Origin: Microthrixaceae bacterium
GTDB taxonomy: Bacteria; Actinomycetota; Acidimicrobiia; Acidimicrobiales; Microtrichaceae
Assembly (NCBI GenBank): GCA_023958095.1
Contig: JAMLGJ010000023.1
Span: 1 to 55,087 of the forward strand
Length of the DNA: 55,087 bases
Direction: 5' to 3'
The notes beneath the pieces were generated by a model that saw nothing but the letters and a program-made list of their open reading frames with translations, had not been told where the DNA came from and did not search any database. Of the stretch, positions 32,645 to 41,274 are shown in pieces; within the stretch, counting starts at the first letter, position 1, and every line of letters begins with the position of its first letter. A program made the translations under genes and the position numbers.

Positions 32645-34371
32645 CCGGCGACCTGGTCATCAGGGGCGGCACCGTCGTGGACGGAACGGGCCTGCCCGCG
32701 AGACGCGCCGACGTGGTCATCCGCTCGGGACGGGTCGCGGCGGTGGGGCACGCCGACCGTGCAACGCTCGCGGAGTCACCCACCATGGATGCCGACGGAC
32801 TGGTCGTGGCCCCCGGGGTCGTGGATGCCCACACCCACTACGACCCGCAGGTCACCTACGACCCGCTGGCCACGATGTCGATCCACCACGGGGTCACCAC
32901 CGTGCTGGCCGGCAACTGCGGGTTCGCGGTGGCACCCACCCGTGCGAGCGACCGAGACTTCGTGAGGCGCCTGTTCGCGAAGGTCGAACAGATGGAACCC
33001 ACCGCGATGGACGCGGTGGAGTTCGACTTCGAGACCTTCCCGGAGTTCCTGGCCGGCCGGCGCGGCCGGCTCGGCATCAACCTGGCCTGCTACATCGGCC
33101 ACTCCAACGTCCGCCGCTGGGTGATGGGCCCGGAGGCCTCCGAACGGGAGGCGAAACCCGGGGAGGTCGAGGCCATGGCCGAGGTCGTGCGCGCCGCGAT
33201 GCGAGCCGGTGCGGCCGGGCTCTCCTCCTCGCACGCCCCGACCCACATCGACGGTGACGGACGGCCGGTGCCGTCCCGGCTGTCCAGCCGCGAGGAGCTC
33301 CTCGCCCTGGCCGGGGCCGCTGGCAGCACCGGTTCGGGCACGATCACCTACCTGCCCGCGAGTGCGGTGGGTGGGATCGACGAGTCCGACGAGGACTACT
33401 GCATGGCCCTCGGCGCCCGTTCGGGGTTCCCGATCATCATCCAGGGCCTCGGGGGAAGGAACAAGACCGACGCGCCCACCGCCACATGGGAACGCGCGGT
33501 GCAGTTCCTGGACCGGGCGCAGGCGGCGGGCACTCCGGTGTACAACATCCTCATCACCCGCCCACCGGACCGGCCGCTGACCATCGGGCCCGAGAACCAG
33601 CTGTACCTGTCGGTTCCGTCCTGGGTGGAGATGCTCGCCCTGCCCCACGAGGAGCGCATCGCCGCGCTGAGGGATCCCGAGCGCCGCGGGGAACTCCGCC
33701 ACGCGGTGGAGAACTACAACCGTGACCCCGCCGAGGGGACCACCACGCCACCACCTCTCTGGGAGACGGTGCACGTGCAACACGTGCACGACAGCGCCAA
33801 TCGGCACCTCCTGGGCAGGACCATCGCGGACATCGCCGCGGAACGCGGCGTGGCACCGGCGGATGCGATGCTCGACCTGGCGCTCTCGGAGGACCTGCTC
33901 ACCGGGTTCCGATGGGACTGGCAGACCCCGGAGTGGACCGAAGCGGTCCGCGAGGCCCAGCAGGACCCGCGCATGATCATCGGGACCTCCGACGGTGGGG
34001 CACACCTCGCCCGTGACGACGCGGCGGACTGGAGCTCGTGGTTCCTGCGCAACTGGGTGCTCGACCGCGGGGTCTGGTCACTCGAGGAGGGCATCCGCCA
34101 GATCACCGCGGTGCCCGCGGCGATCCTCGGGCTGGGTGACCGTGGCACGCTGCAGCCGGGACGCTGGGGGGATGTGTTCGTGTTCGACCCGGAGCGCATC
34201 GACGCGGGGCGCAAGGAGTTCGTGCGCGACCTGCCCGGCGGAGCGGGGAGGTTCAGGGCCTGGCCCGAGGGCATCCACGCCACGGTGGTCAACGGTGTGC
34301 CGGTGGTCCTCGACGGCGAACCCACCGGAGCCCTGCCCGGCATGGTCGCCTCACCCGGGTCCCACTCCTGA
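32641..34371 (+). CDS. D-aminoacylase/N-acyl-D-amino-acid deacylase-like amidohydrolase
   Basis: A 576-residue amidohydrolase of the D-aminoacylase type. The metal motif VVDAHTHYDPQVTYDP lies near residue 60, then HHGVTTVLAGNCGFAVAP, followed by ACYIGHSNVRRWVMG. The insertion domain and late TSDGGAHLARDDAADWS with an aspartate are as in the family. GTLQPGRWGDVFVFDPERI marks the end of the barrel-associated beta domain. It hydrolyses amide bonds of N-acyl amino acids or related lactams. Last gene of the operon; ATG 32641 overlaps the TauD stop. It converges with the Gfo/Idh gene across seven bases. Confidence 0.88.
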   Translation: MTGDLVIRGGTVVDGTGLPARRADVVIRSGRVAAVGHADRATLAESPTMDADGLVVAPGVVDAHTHYDPQVTYDPLATMSIHHGVTTVLAGNCGFAVAPTRASDRDFVRRLFAKVEQMEPTAMDAVEFDFETFPEFLAGRRGRLGINLACYIGHSNVRRWVMGPEASEREAKPGEVEAMAEVVRAAMRAGAAGLSSSHAPTHIDGDGRPVPSRLSSREELLALAGAAGSTGSGTITYLPASAVGGIDESDEDYCMALGARSGFPIIIQGLGGRNKTDAPTATWERAVQFLDRAQAAGTPVYNILITRPPDRPLTIGPENQLYLSVPSWVEMLALPHEERIAALRDPERRGELRHAVENYNRDPAEGTTTPPPLWETVHVQHVHDSANRHLLGRTIADIAAERGVAPADAMLDLALSEDLLTGFRWDWQTPEWTEAVREAQQDPRMIIGTSDGGAHLARDDAADWSSWFLRNWVLDRGVWSLEEGIRQITAVPAAILGLGDRGTLQPGRWGDVFVFDPERIDAGRKEFVRDLPGGAGRFRAWPEGIHATVVNGVPVVLDGEPTGALPGMVASPGSHS

Positions 34372-34378
34372 AACAGGT

Positions 34379-35470
34379 TCAGGGCTCGATGTCGACCCAG
34401 GCGCCACCCGAGGCCGACGAGGAGCGGATCGCGTCCAGCACCCGCTGGTTGGCCAGGCCGTCGACGAACGTCGCGGGAGCGGGGTCGAAGGGCCCGGTCG
34501 CACCCCTGATCCGCGCGGCAAAGGTGGAGAAGAGGCGCGTGTAGGGGGCCAGGTCCATCCCGGTGGAGTGCAGGGCGTCGTAGGCGGTCACCAGGAGCGC
34601 GGGATCCGGCGGCTCCGCCGCGGGGAGCACCAGGTCCTCGGGCACCGGCAGCTCGCGCTCACCGGTCGCATCCGCCACACGCACCACGTCGCCCTCCAGC
34701 CACAGCGTCGCCCCGGCGCCAACCAGCCGTGCGGTGACCCCGAAGGGTCCCCACGCCCCGACGCTGCTCGAGAGCATCCCGCTCGCCCCGGAGCGGGTGC
34801 GGAAGTGCACCGTGTAGGAGTCATCCGCGCTCCAGTCGCGCCCGGAGAGGCAGTGCAGGCTCGCACTGACGCCCTCGAACTCCCCGAGCATCGTGCGGAG
34901 CTGGTCGATCACGTGGGTCCCGTAGGCACCGAGCCACCCGCCACCGCTCCCGGCGTCTCCCCACCACTCCGGCACCTCACCGTCGGGGTCCGCCAGCAGC
35001 GGAGCGTCGAACACGAACGTGGCGAGCCGCGGCTCCCCGATGACTCCCCGTTGGACCGCACGTGCTGCTGTCGCCTGTCCCGTGGCCCAACGGAACTCGG
35101 TGCCCAGCTGGTGCACCACCCCTGCACGGCGTGCGGCATCGAGCATCGCCGCGGCCTCGGTGGCATCGCGGGCGAACGGCTTCTCGCAGACCACGTGGCA
35201 GCCGGCCTCCACGGCCTGGATCACGAGGTCGTGGTGGGTGTGCGGTGGGGTCGCGACGGTGACCGCACCGACGCCGGGTAGCTCCAGTGCCTCCGCGAGG
35301 GAACCGCAGGCACGCTCGACACCCACCGCGGCCGCCCGTGACGCCGTGCGCCCGGGGTCCCTGCCGACCAGGGCGACGACCTCGAAGCCGGCCCTGCGCA
35401 GCGCGCGCACGTGGGTGAGCACACCGAAGCCCGTACCGACCACGACCACACCCGGTGCCTCCGTGCTCAC
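34379..35470 (-). CDS. Gfo/Idh/MocA-family oxidoreductase
   Basis: A 363-residue NAD(P)-dependent oxidoreductase. The Rossmann motif is VVVVGTGFGVLTHVRALR at the N-terminus. The lysine motif is VVCEKPFARDATEAAAML (EKP is the catalytic triad start), followed by GTEFRWATGQATAARAVQRG. The C-terminal domain contains GGWLGAYGTHVIDQLRTMLG with the histidine that aligns with the catalytic His. Members oxidise sugars, inositols or related polyols. GTG 35470 overlaps the preceding CMD-gene stop (GTGA). It pairs with a second Gfo/Idh enzyme further upstream in the cluster. Confidence 0.88.
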   Translation of the reverse strand: MSTEAPGVVVVGTGFGVLTHVRALRRAGFEVVALVGRDPGRTASRAAAVGVERACGSLAEALELPGVGAVTVATPPHTHHDLVIQAVEAGCHVVCEKPFARDATEAAAMLDAARRAGVVHQLGTEFRWATGQATAARAVQRGVIGEPRLATFVFDAPLLADPDGEVPEWWGDAGSGGGWLGAYGTHVIDQLRTMLGEFEGVSASLHCLSGRDWSADDSYTVHFRTRSGASGMLSSSVGAWGPFGVTARLVGAGATLWLEGDVVRVADATGERELPVPEDLVLPAAEPPDPALLVTAYDALHSTGMDLAPYTRLFSTFAARIRGATGPFDPAPATFVDGLANQRVLDAIRSSSASGGAWVDIEP

Positions 35471-36006
35471 TGCTGGTCTCCTCCCGGCACGGGGGCCGCC
35501 ACGACGTTGGCGAGCATCGACAGCATCGTGTACTGCCCGACGACCATGGCGACCTCCACGACTCCTTGCGGACCGAGGGCCTCGAGAAGGACCTGCCGGG
35601 TCGCTGCGGTCATGGAGTGGTCCACCGCGAGTTCGTCCGCGGCACGAACAAGCGTGGCCTCGATCGGGTCGGACGGTCCGTCTCCCCGGGTGACCGCCTC
35701 GATGTCCTGCGCATCGAGGCCTGCCCGCCTCGCCCAGCCGAGGTGCTCCACCCACTCGTAGTCCGAACCACAGTTGTGCGCTGCGCGCAGGGCCAGGATC
35801 TCGTGGTGGCGCCGGCTCAGGCATCCCTCGAGGTGAAGTGCAGCGGCCCAACCCAGGAAGGGCTCCACCAGTGCCGGCGTGTGGGCCAGGCACGCGATCG
35901 TCCGCGCGGTACCGCCGGCAGGAGTGACCGCAAGGTCCAACAGCTCGTTGGTCCGCGCGTCCAGGTCCGCCCTCTCGGGCGGGTCGATCGGGGAGAGCGG
36001 GCTCAG
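35467..36006 (-). CDS. Carboxymuconolactone decarboxylase-family protein, probable CTG start
   Basis: A protein of about 179 residues in the carboxymuconolactone decarboxylase/AhpD fold. The core reads LSRRHHEILALRAAHNCGSD then YEWVEHLGWARRAGLDAQD, where CGSxYEW and the following H are the family signature without a CxxC pair. The conserved N-terminus (LSPLSPIDPPERADLDARTN) lies upstream of the first standard start (TTG 35940). The open frame back to its stop contains no ATG, GTG or TTG before that. A CTG at 36006 follows GGGAGG by four bases and its CTGA overlaps the previous stop, like the ATGA/GTGA junctions elsewhere here. I therefore start at CTG 36006. Enzyme activity unknown. Confidence 0.72.
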   Translation of the reverse strand: MSPLSPIDPPERADLDARTNELLDLAVTPAGGTARTIACLAHTPALVEPFLGWAAALHLEGCLSRRHHEILALRAAHNCGSDYEWVEHLGWARRAGLDAQDIEAVTRGDGPSDPIEATLVRAADELAVDHSMTAATRQVLLEALGPQGVVEVAMVVGQYTMLSMLANVVAAPVPGGDQQ

Positions 36007-38192
36007 GTGACCTCCCTGACGCCCTTTTGGAAATCGATCGTGAGCGAGTGGCCACCCTCGTTGAGCGCCATGAACTCACCGAGGTGGCACACCTCACCCC
36101 AGGGACTCTCCAGCCGCGGGTGGTCCCCGACCGGCACGGCCGAGCCCTCGATGACCAGACCCTGCGAACGCGAGTAGCTCATCTCGCCGTGGCTGGGCGA
36201 GACGTACCGCACCCGCTGTTCGTTGTACACCGGCCTGGTGACCTCCACCTCCGCAGCGGTGATGGCGGCGACGAAGTCAGCGAACTCGCCGTGGTCCGCG
36301 CGGCGGCCCACCTCGACCACCCAGACGTTGTCGGCCCCGCCCGGGGCGACCAGGTCGAAGGGCTGCACCATCCCGTTGGTCGCCACCACCGACGGGTCGT
36401 GGATCCGCCACTGCGTCGGACGGTACGACCACAGCGCGATGTAGGCGTCGCCCTTGCGACCGATCGTCCAACCTCCCTGCTGGACGACCTCGTCGAAGTG
36501 GTCCTGGGGGAAGTAGGCGTGGGTCTCGCGCTCGTAGGCGAACGTGGGGCCCAGCAGGGGGTCGGTGGGAGGCTCGTAGGCAGGCGCGTACACGTGGAAC
36601 GCCACGTTGTCCTGCTGCACCGAGCTCGGCATGGAGGCGGTGCCGGTCCAGTAGCCCGAGTCCTCGCCCCAGTCGAGGGACTGCGGCGTCGGCCGCTGGG
36701 GATGGGTGGTGAACACCAGGGCCTCGTGGTCGATGGTGGCCTGCCAGGCATGCACCTGGTCGCGTGCATCACCGGCGCGGTGCTCCACCACCGAGCTGAG
36801 CATCACCTCGGGACTGCGCCAGGTGTAGGTGTTCGCCTCGCTGAGCAGCCCGAAGGCAGCCATCGAGGCGAGCTCCCGGGCAGCCAACTGGGCCACTGCG
36901 GGCCCGGCGGAGGCCACTTCGCGGATCGCGTCGTACTCGGCGAACAGGTCGGTCTCCCAGAGCCGGTACTTCTCGGCCGCACTCAGGGTGGTGGGAACCA
37001 GCTGCCACGCGGTGAGGGCCCCCTGGGACCACCAGAACGGCAGATTGGCGTCGTCGTCGTACGCGATGCCGTAGGCGGGCTGCGGATCGAACGACATCGC
37101 TTCGTGCGGGTCGAGCGGCACGCCGTGGCGTTCCTTCGTGGTCGACACGCGGTCGCTCACAGCGATCTGTCGGAGCACCTCGGGAACGCGGTAGCGCTGG
37201 GCGCCGCAGAGGTACGTCGCACCGGTGTCGCTCGTGCTGGTCCACCCCTGGTCGGTGTCGCCGAAGAGCAACTTCGCCGTACCGAAGGTGTCCTCGTCCA
37301 GCGCGGACATCTTGTCCTTCTTGTAGGTGCGCCCACGTGTCGCTCCGTAGGCACCGCGCTGCAGGTTGAGCGCCAGATCCGCCAGGCACAGGTCGATTGC
37401 CGCGGTGCCGAGCCTGATCAACTCATCGTCGTCGCTCAACTCGACGAGGGTCACCAGGGGCGTGATGTTCTTCAGCATGTAGACGTTGCTGTGCCACTCG
37501 CTGAATCCGAACCTGGCCCGTTCCTGTATCCACTCGAGGATGGTCGGGCGGGCCCGCTGGGCGTGCTGCTCGCCGGTGAGCCCGGTGACGGTGAACACCC
37601 GGTCGGGGAGGGCGAGGCCCGAGAGGTACTCGTCGACGGCCATGATGACGCGGTGGTTCTCGGACCAGAACCATTTGTGGTCGAGGCGGTCGGCCGGGAG
37701 CGGGTCGTCCCAGCGGTAGCGGAACTCCACCATGCGCTGCTCCACCGCAGCCAGCAGTGAGGGATCCAGGATCCCCTGTCCGAGCCGCCTCATCCAGTGG
37801 AGGTACATGAGGTCGAAGTCGACGGTGTCCTTCCAGTTGTCGAACTTCGTGAACAGGGCGGAGAACGCGTTGACGTCGACCGGGGACGGATCCCAGGAGA
37901 ACCCCGGATCACGCTCGGCGCGGATCAGGTGGGCGACGACGTTGGTGATGTTGCCGGGCTGCAGGTTCTGGGTGGCGAACTGCAGGTAGTCGGTGACCGA
38001 CGCCTGGTAGAGCGCCTCGTCGATGAGACCGGGGGAACCCGGGGGAACCGGTGGCAGAACCGGCCCCGTCGGCGGTGCCGAACAGGACGGAGCCGGGACG
38101 GTCCCCGGATCCGGTGTGCATGCGGAGGCCACCGCGGCTGCTGCCGCCGCAGAGGCCGAAGCCACGAGCAGTTGTCTACGTGTAGGCCCCAC
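36003..38192 (-). CDS. Large exported Tat/lipoprotein-type protein, possible toroid-fold lyase-like
   Basis: A 729-residue protein with a twin-arginine start (TRRQLLVASASAAAAAAVAS) ending in SAC, so it may be a Tat-exported lipoprotein. The body is alpha-helical and aromatic-rich. HKWFWSENHRVIMAVDEYLSGL near residue 170 and FSEWHSNVYMLKNITPLV near 230 recall the alpha/alpha-toroid core of alginate/heparin-lyase-type proteins. The final third is beta-rich (VVATNGMVQPFDLVAPGGAD). I can name no enzyme family with confidence; a secreted polysaccharide lyase or related glycan hydrolase fits the Gfo/Idh neighbours. GTG 38192; stop overlaps the CTG start of the next gene. Confidence 0.68.
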   Translation of the reverse strand: MGPTRRQLLVASASAAAAAAVASACTPDPGTVPAPSCSAPPTGPVLPPVPPGSPGLIDEALYQASVTDYLQFATQNLQPGNITNVVAHLIRAERDPGFSWDPSPVDVNAFSALFTKFDNWKDTVDFDLMYLHWMRRLGQGILDPSLLAAVEQRMVEFRYRWDDPLPADRLDHKWFWSENHRVIMAVDEYLSGLALPDRVFTVTGLTGEQHAQRARPTILEWIQERARFGFSEWHSNVYMLKNITPLVTLVELSDDDELIRLGTAAIDLCLADLALNLQRGAYGATRGRTYKKDKMSALDEDTFGTAKLLFGDTDQGWTSTSDTGATYLCGAQRYRVPEVLRQIAVSDRVSTTKERHGVPLDPHEAMSFDPQPAYGIAYDDDANLPFWWSQGALTAWQLVPTTLSAAEKYRLWETDLFAEYDAIREVASAGPAVAQLAARELASMAAFGLLSEANTYTWRSPEVMLSSVVEHRAGDARDQVHAWQATIDHEALVFTTHPQRPTPQSLDWGEDSGYWTGTASMPSSVQQDNVAFHVYAPAYEPPTDPLLGPTFAYERETHAYFPQDHFDEVVQQGGWTIGRKGDAYIALWSYRPTQWRIHDPSVVATNGMVQPFDLVAPGGADNVWVVEVGRRADHGEFADFVAAITAAEVEVTRPVYNEQRVRYVSPSHGEMSYSRSQGLVIEGSAVPVGDHPRLESPWGEVCHLGEFMALNEGGHSLTIDFQKGVREVT

Positions 38193-38259
38193 CCAGCATT
38201 CCCTTCGCCCACCCCGGCGGTCCCTGCCCCCGGGTGCCCGAGGCTACTCCCGTGCCCAC

Positions 38260-38286
38260 CCGCGTGCTGCGGGAACGCACACGCGG
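38260..38286 (-). terminator. Possible hairpin after the second Gfo/Idh gene
   Basis: CCGCGTG (38260-38266) and CACGCGG (38280-38286) are exact reverse complements with a 13-base loop, in the 111-base spacer between two minus-strand genes. No T-run. It could be a weak terminator or a processing site. Confidence 0.3.
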
Positions 38287-38303
38287 AGCGGGCCGCGGCC
38301 GGC

Positions 38304-39680
38304 TCAGCTGCCGAAGTCGAGGGGTGCCAGGTCGATGACCCCGCCACCGGCGGCCGACTCCATCGCCGCGAAGGCGATCCGGTGGCTCTCGACGCTGTCG
38401 GCGGCGGAGACCATCGGCTTGGTACCGGTGCGCACGGCACGCAGGAAGTCCCTGAACAGCGGCATCTCGCCACCGCCATGGCCGTCGTACGCGGTGGGTA
38501 TGCGCTCGCTGCGGACCTTGCCGCTCACGTGGTCGGCCACCTTCAACCAACCGTCCAGAGCGCGCAGCTCCCCCCAGGCCGAGCCCCGTGTGCCGTTCAC
38601 CCGCACCGAACGCATCGTCCGGTGCGAGTTCGACTGCAGCGTGAAGTTGGCGAGCACACCGTTGTCGAAGCGGATCTGCACCGTCTGGGCCGAGGGTTGG
38701 TCGTTGTCCTCCACGCGGTAGGCACACCGTCCCCAGCGGGTGGTCCGCAGTGCATGGTCGAGCCCCTCGGGGGTGTGGTCGTCGGTCACCGCGGCGACCG
38801 GCCAGCGCCACCACTGGAGCCGCCGTGCACTTCCGGCGACATCCGCCTCGCGCAGCTTGGGCAGCACGGTCTTCAGTGCCTTCGCCCCGGGACCCAGTCC
38901 CAGGGGCCTCTCGGTCATCGCGAGGTCCGAGAGCATCGGGGTCAGCTCCCGGTAGGTGGCCACTGCGTCGTAGGGACACCGCTCGGCGTGGGGGCAGCCC
39001 TCGATGCAGTACTCGGGCGCCCCGTCGGGGGCGTTGGCCTCGGTCAGTTCGGTGGGACGCAGGAAGCTCGACACCTGCGCCGCACGCGCTCCCGCCAGCC
39101 ACTGCAGCAGGTCCATGTCGTGACAGGACTTCTGCAGCAACCACGGCACGCGGCTGTTGCGCGTGTGCCCCCTCACATAGGAGTGCGCGTAGTGCCAGTA
39201 GGCGACGTTCTCGGAGAGCTGGATCGACACGACGTCTCCCAGCGCTCCCGAGGCGATCTGGCGCTGCAGGGCGGCGAAGACGTGCGAGTAGCGGTACACG
39301 TGGCACACCGCCACGGTCCGGTCGGCCTCCCGGGCCGCCTCCACTATCCGGATGCAGTCCGCCTCGTCGAGCGCCATGGGCTTCTCGAGCAGCACGTGGT
39401 AGCCCGCCCGCAGCGCCAGGATCGTGGGCTCGACATGGTGGGTGTCGCCGGTGGCGATGATCGCGTAGTCGGCCAGCCTCGGCTGTTCGAAGAGCTCGTC
39501 CCAGCCCGGGTACAACCCGTCGGGAGCCAGGGAGTACCGCTCGGCGAACCGCGCGAGCCTCCCCGGGTCGGGATCGGCCACCGCGACGATGCGGCCCAGG
39601 TCGGGCTCGTCGAGCAACAAGGTCGCATATGCGTCGTAGCCACGGTCCCCCGCACCCACCACCACTCCGGTAAGGCTCAC
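38304..39680 (-). CDS. Gfo/Idh/MocA-family oxidoreductase with an internal cysteine cluster
   Basis: A 458-residue NAD(P)-binding protein. The N-terminal Rossmann motif is TGVVVGAGDRGYDAYATLLL and the lysine motif is HVLLEKPMALDEADCIRIVE. The His near the active site is in LLQKSCHDMDLLQWLAGA. A segment with CIEGCPHAERCPYDA (C-x3-C-x5-C) resembles the cysteine cluster in a known Gfo/Idh subfamily and may bind metal. The GTG start at 39680 has no clear ribosome-binding site. It is divergent from the flavin reductase, across a spacer with two 18-base direct repeats. Sugar-derived substrate likely. Confidence 0.87.
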   Translation of the reverse strand: MSLTGVVVGAGDRGYDAYATLLLDEPDLGRIVAVADPDPGRLARFAERYSLAPDGLYPGWDELFEQPRLADYAIIATGDTHHVEPTILALRAGYHVLLEKPMALDEADCIRIVEAAREADRTVAVCHVYRYSHVFAALQRQIASGALGDVVSIQLSENVAYWHYAHSYVRGHTRNSRVPWLLQKSCHDMDLLQWLAGARAAQVSSFLRPTELTEANAPDGAPEYCIEGCPHAERCPYDAVATYRELTPMLSDLAMTERPLGLGPGAKALKTVLPKLREADVAGSARRLQWWRWPVAAVTDDHTPEGLDHALRTTRWGRCAYRVEDNDQPSAQTVQIRFDNGVLANFTLQSNSHRTMRSVRVNGTRGSAWGELRALDGWLKVADHVSGKVRSERIPTAYDGHGGGEMPLFRDFLRAVRTGTKPMVSAADSVESHRIAFAAMESAAGGGVIDLAPLDFGS

Positions 39681-39703
39681 CGGTCCATCATGTGTGCCGG
39701 CGG

Positions 39704-39749
39704 GACCGCGGCGCCAACGCGCCGCCCATGAGACCGCGGCGCCAGCGCG
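39704..39749. promoter_or_regulatory. Two 18-base near-identical direct repeats in a divergent promoter
   Basis: GACCGCGGCGCCAACGCG (39704-39721) and GACCGCGGCGCCAGCGCG (39732-39749) differ at one base and start 28 bases apart. They lie in the 94-base spacer between the divergent Gfo/Idh and Old Yellow Enzyme-like genes. Could be a repeated operator, or a local duplication. Confidence 0.55.
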
Positions 39750-39774
39750 GCCCTCCGGGTCGCGCCGTGCAAAC

Positions 39775-41274
39775 ATGGCCACGATGAACGGCAAGACACC
39801 GGGATCGTTCCCACAGGTCCGTCGGCTGAAGGATGCACAAGCCCTGCGCTCACGCCTGGCCGACCTGGGCCTGGAGCTGCCGGTCGACGACGAGGTCGAC
39901 AGCACCGGAGCGCTGGCCGAGCCGCTGGACCACGCCGGCTGGCAGCTGGGGAACCGGTTCGCGATCCTGCCCATGGAGGGCTGGGACGGCACCCCCGATG
40001 GTCGTCCCAGCGACCTGGTGCGGCGCCGCTGGTCCCGCTTCGGCGCCTCCGGTGCCGCCCTGGTCTGGGGAGGCGAGGCCGTGGCGGTCCACCCCGACGG
40101 CCGGGCCAACCCCAACCAGTTGTGCATCGGTGAGCACAGCGGAGCGGACCTCGCGGAGCTCCGCCGGGTCGTGGTGGACGCACGGCGCGATGCCGGTCAC
40201 GAGGGCCCGGCGGTGATCGGCCTGCAGCTGACCCATTCGGGCCGTTGGGCCCGACCCGACGGCGAAGCCCGACCGCGCACGGCCTACGAGCACCCGGTGC
40301 TCGACGCCCGGGTCGGCGCCGGACCCGAGCAGCTGCTCAGCGACACCGAGCTGGACGACCTCATCGGGCGTTTCGCGCATGCAGCCGTGCTCGCCCGGGA
40401 GGCCGGATTCGACTTCGTCGACGTGAAGCACTGCCACGGGTACCTGCTGCACGAGCTGCTCAGCGGGTACGACCGGCCCGGACCCTACGGAGGTGACCTG
40501 TCGGGTCGCACCGAGTTCACCCGCCGCGTGCTGGCCGCGATCCGCAGCGAGGCGCCCGGGCTCGGCCTCGGTGTGCGCCTGTCGGTCTTCGACGTCGCCC
40601 CGCACCGGGCCGGCGCGGATGGCACCGGGGTTCCCGAGACGAGCGGCTCCTACCGTCACGCCTTCGGTGGCGACGGAACCGGGCTCGGGATCGACCTGAC
40701 CGAGACCCACGCCCTGTGCGACATGCTCGTGGAGTCGGGGGTGACGATGCTGTGCGTCACCGCCGGCAGTCCCTACTACTGCCCGCACGTACAGCGGCCC
40801 GCGTACTTCCCGCCCTCGGACGGCTACCGACCCCCCAACGATCCACTCCTGGACGTCGGGCGGATGCAGTGGGCGACCAGGGAGCTGACCCGGGCCCACG
40901 AGGACCTGCTGGTGGTGGGTTCGGGAATGACCTACCTGCAGGACCACTTCGCGAACGTCGCGCAGCCGCTCGTTCAGCAGGGCTGGATGCACTCGGTGGG
41001 CCTGGGCCGCATGGCACTCAGCCTGCCGGAGCTGCCCGCCCTGGTGCTCGCGGGCGAGGAGCTCGTGCGCAACCAGGTCTGCCGGACCTTCAGCGACTGC
41101 ACCACCGCACCGCGCCACGGCATGATCTCGGGCTGCTGGCCGCTGGACGAGTTCTACAAGCAGCGACCCGAGCGCGAACGACTCGCCCGGGTCAAGCGCG
41201 AGGCGAAGGCGACCCTGGGGGTTCGCCGGAGGCGGGAACCCGACGACACCGGAACGCAAGGACCGCCACGATGA
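39775..41274 (+). CDS. NADH:flavin oxidoreductase/Old Yellow Enzyme-family protein
   Basis: A 499-residue protein with an FMN-binding TIM barrel. The His-x-Asn-like active-site pair is found as KHCHGYLLHELLSGYDRPGP, and YGGDLSGRTEFTRRVLAAIR is the classic family motif after it. FAILPMEGWDGTPDGRPSDL near the N-terminus is the flavin-site start. The late segment SVGLGRMALSLPELPALVLA corresponds to the phosphate-binding loop. Length exceeds plain OYE (about 360) but lacks the NAD domain of 2,4-dienoyl-CoA reductases; the C-terminus ends in a cysteine-bearing tail (CRTFSDCTTAPRHGMISGCW) that may bind a cluster. ATG 39775. Confidence 0.87.
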   Translation: MATMNGKTPGSFPQVRRLKDAQALRSRLADLGLELPVDDEVDSTGALAEPLDHAGWQLGNRFAILPMEGWDGTPDGRPSDLVRRRWSRFGASGAALVWGGEAVAVHPDGRANPNQLCIGEHSGADLAELRRVVVDARRDAGHEGPAVIGLQLTHSGRWARPDGEARPRTAYEHPVLDARVGAGPEQLLSDTELDDLIGRFAHAAVLAREAGFDFVDVKHCHGYLLHELLSGYDRPGPYGGDLSGRTEFTRRVLAAIRSEAPGLGLGVRLSVFDVAPHRAGADGTGVPETSGSYRHAFGGDGTGLGIDLTETHALCDMLVESGVTMLCVTAGSPYYCPHVQRPAYFPPSDGYRPPNDPLLDVGRMQWATRELTRAHEDLLVVGSGMTYLQDHFANVAQPLVQQGWMHSVGLGRMALSLPELPALVLAGEELVRNQVCRTFSDCTTAPRHGMISGCWPLDEFYKQRPERERLARVKREAKATLGVRRRREPDDTGTQGPPR

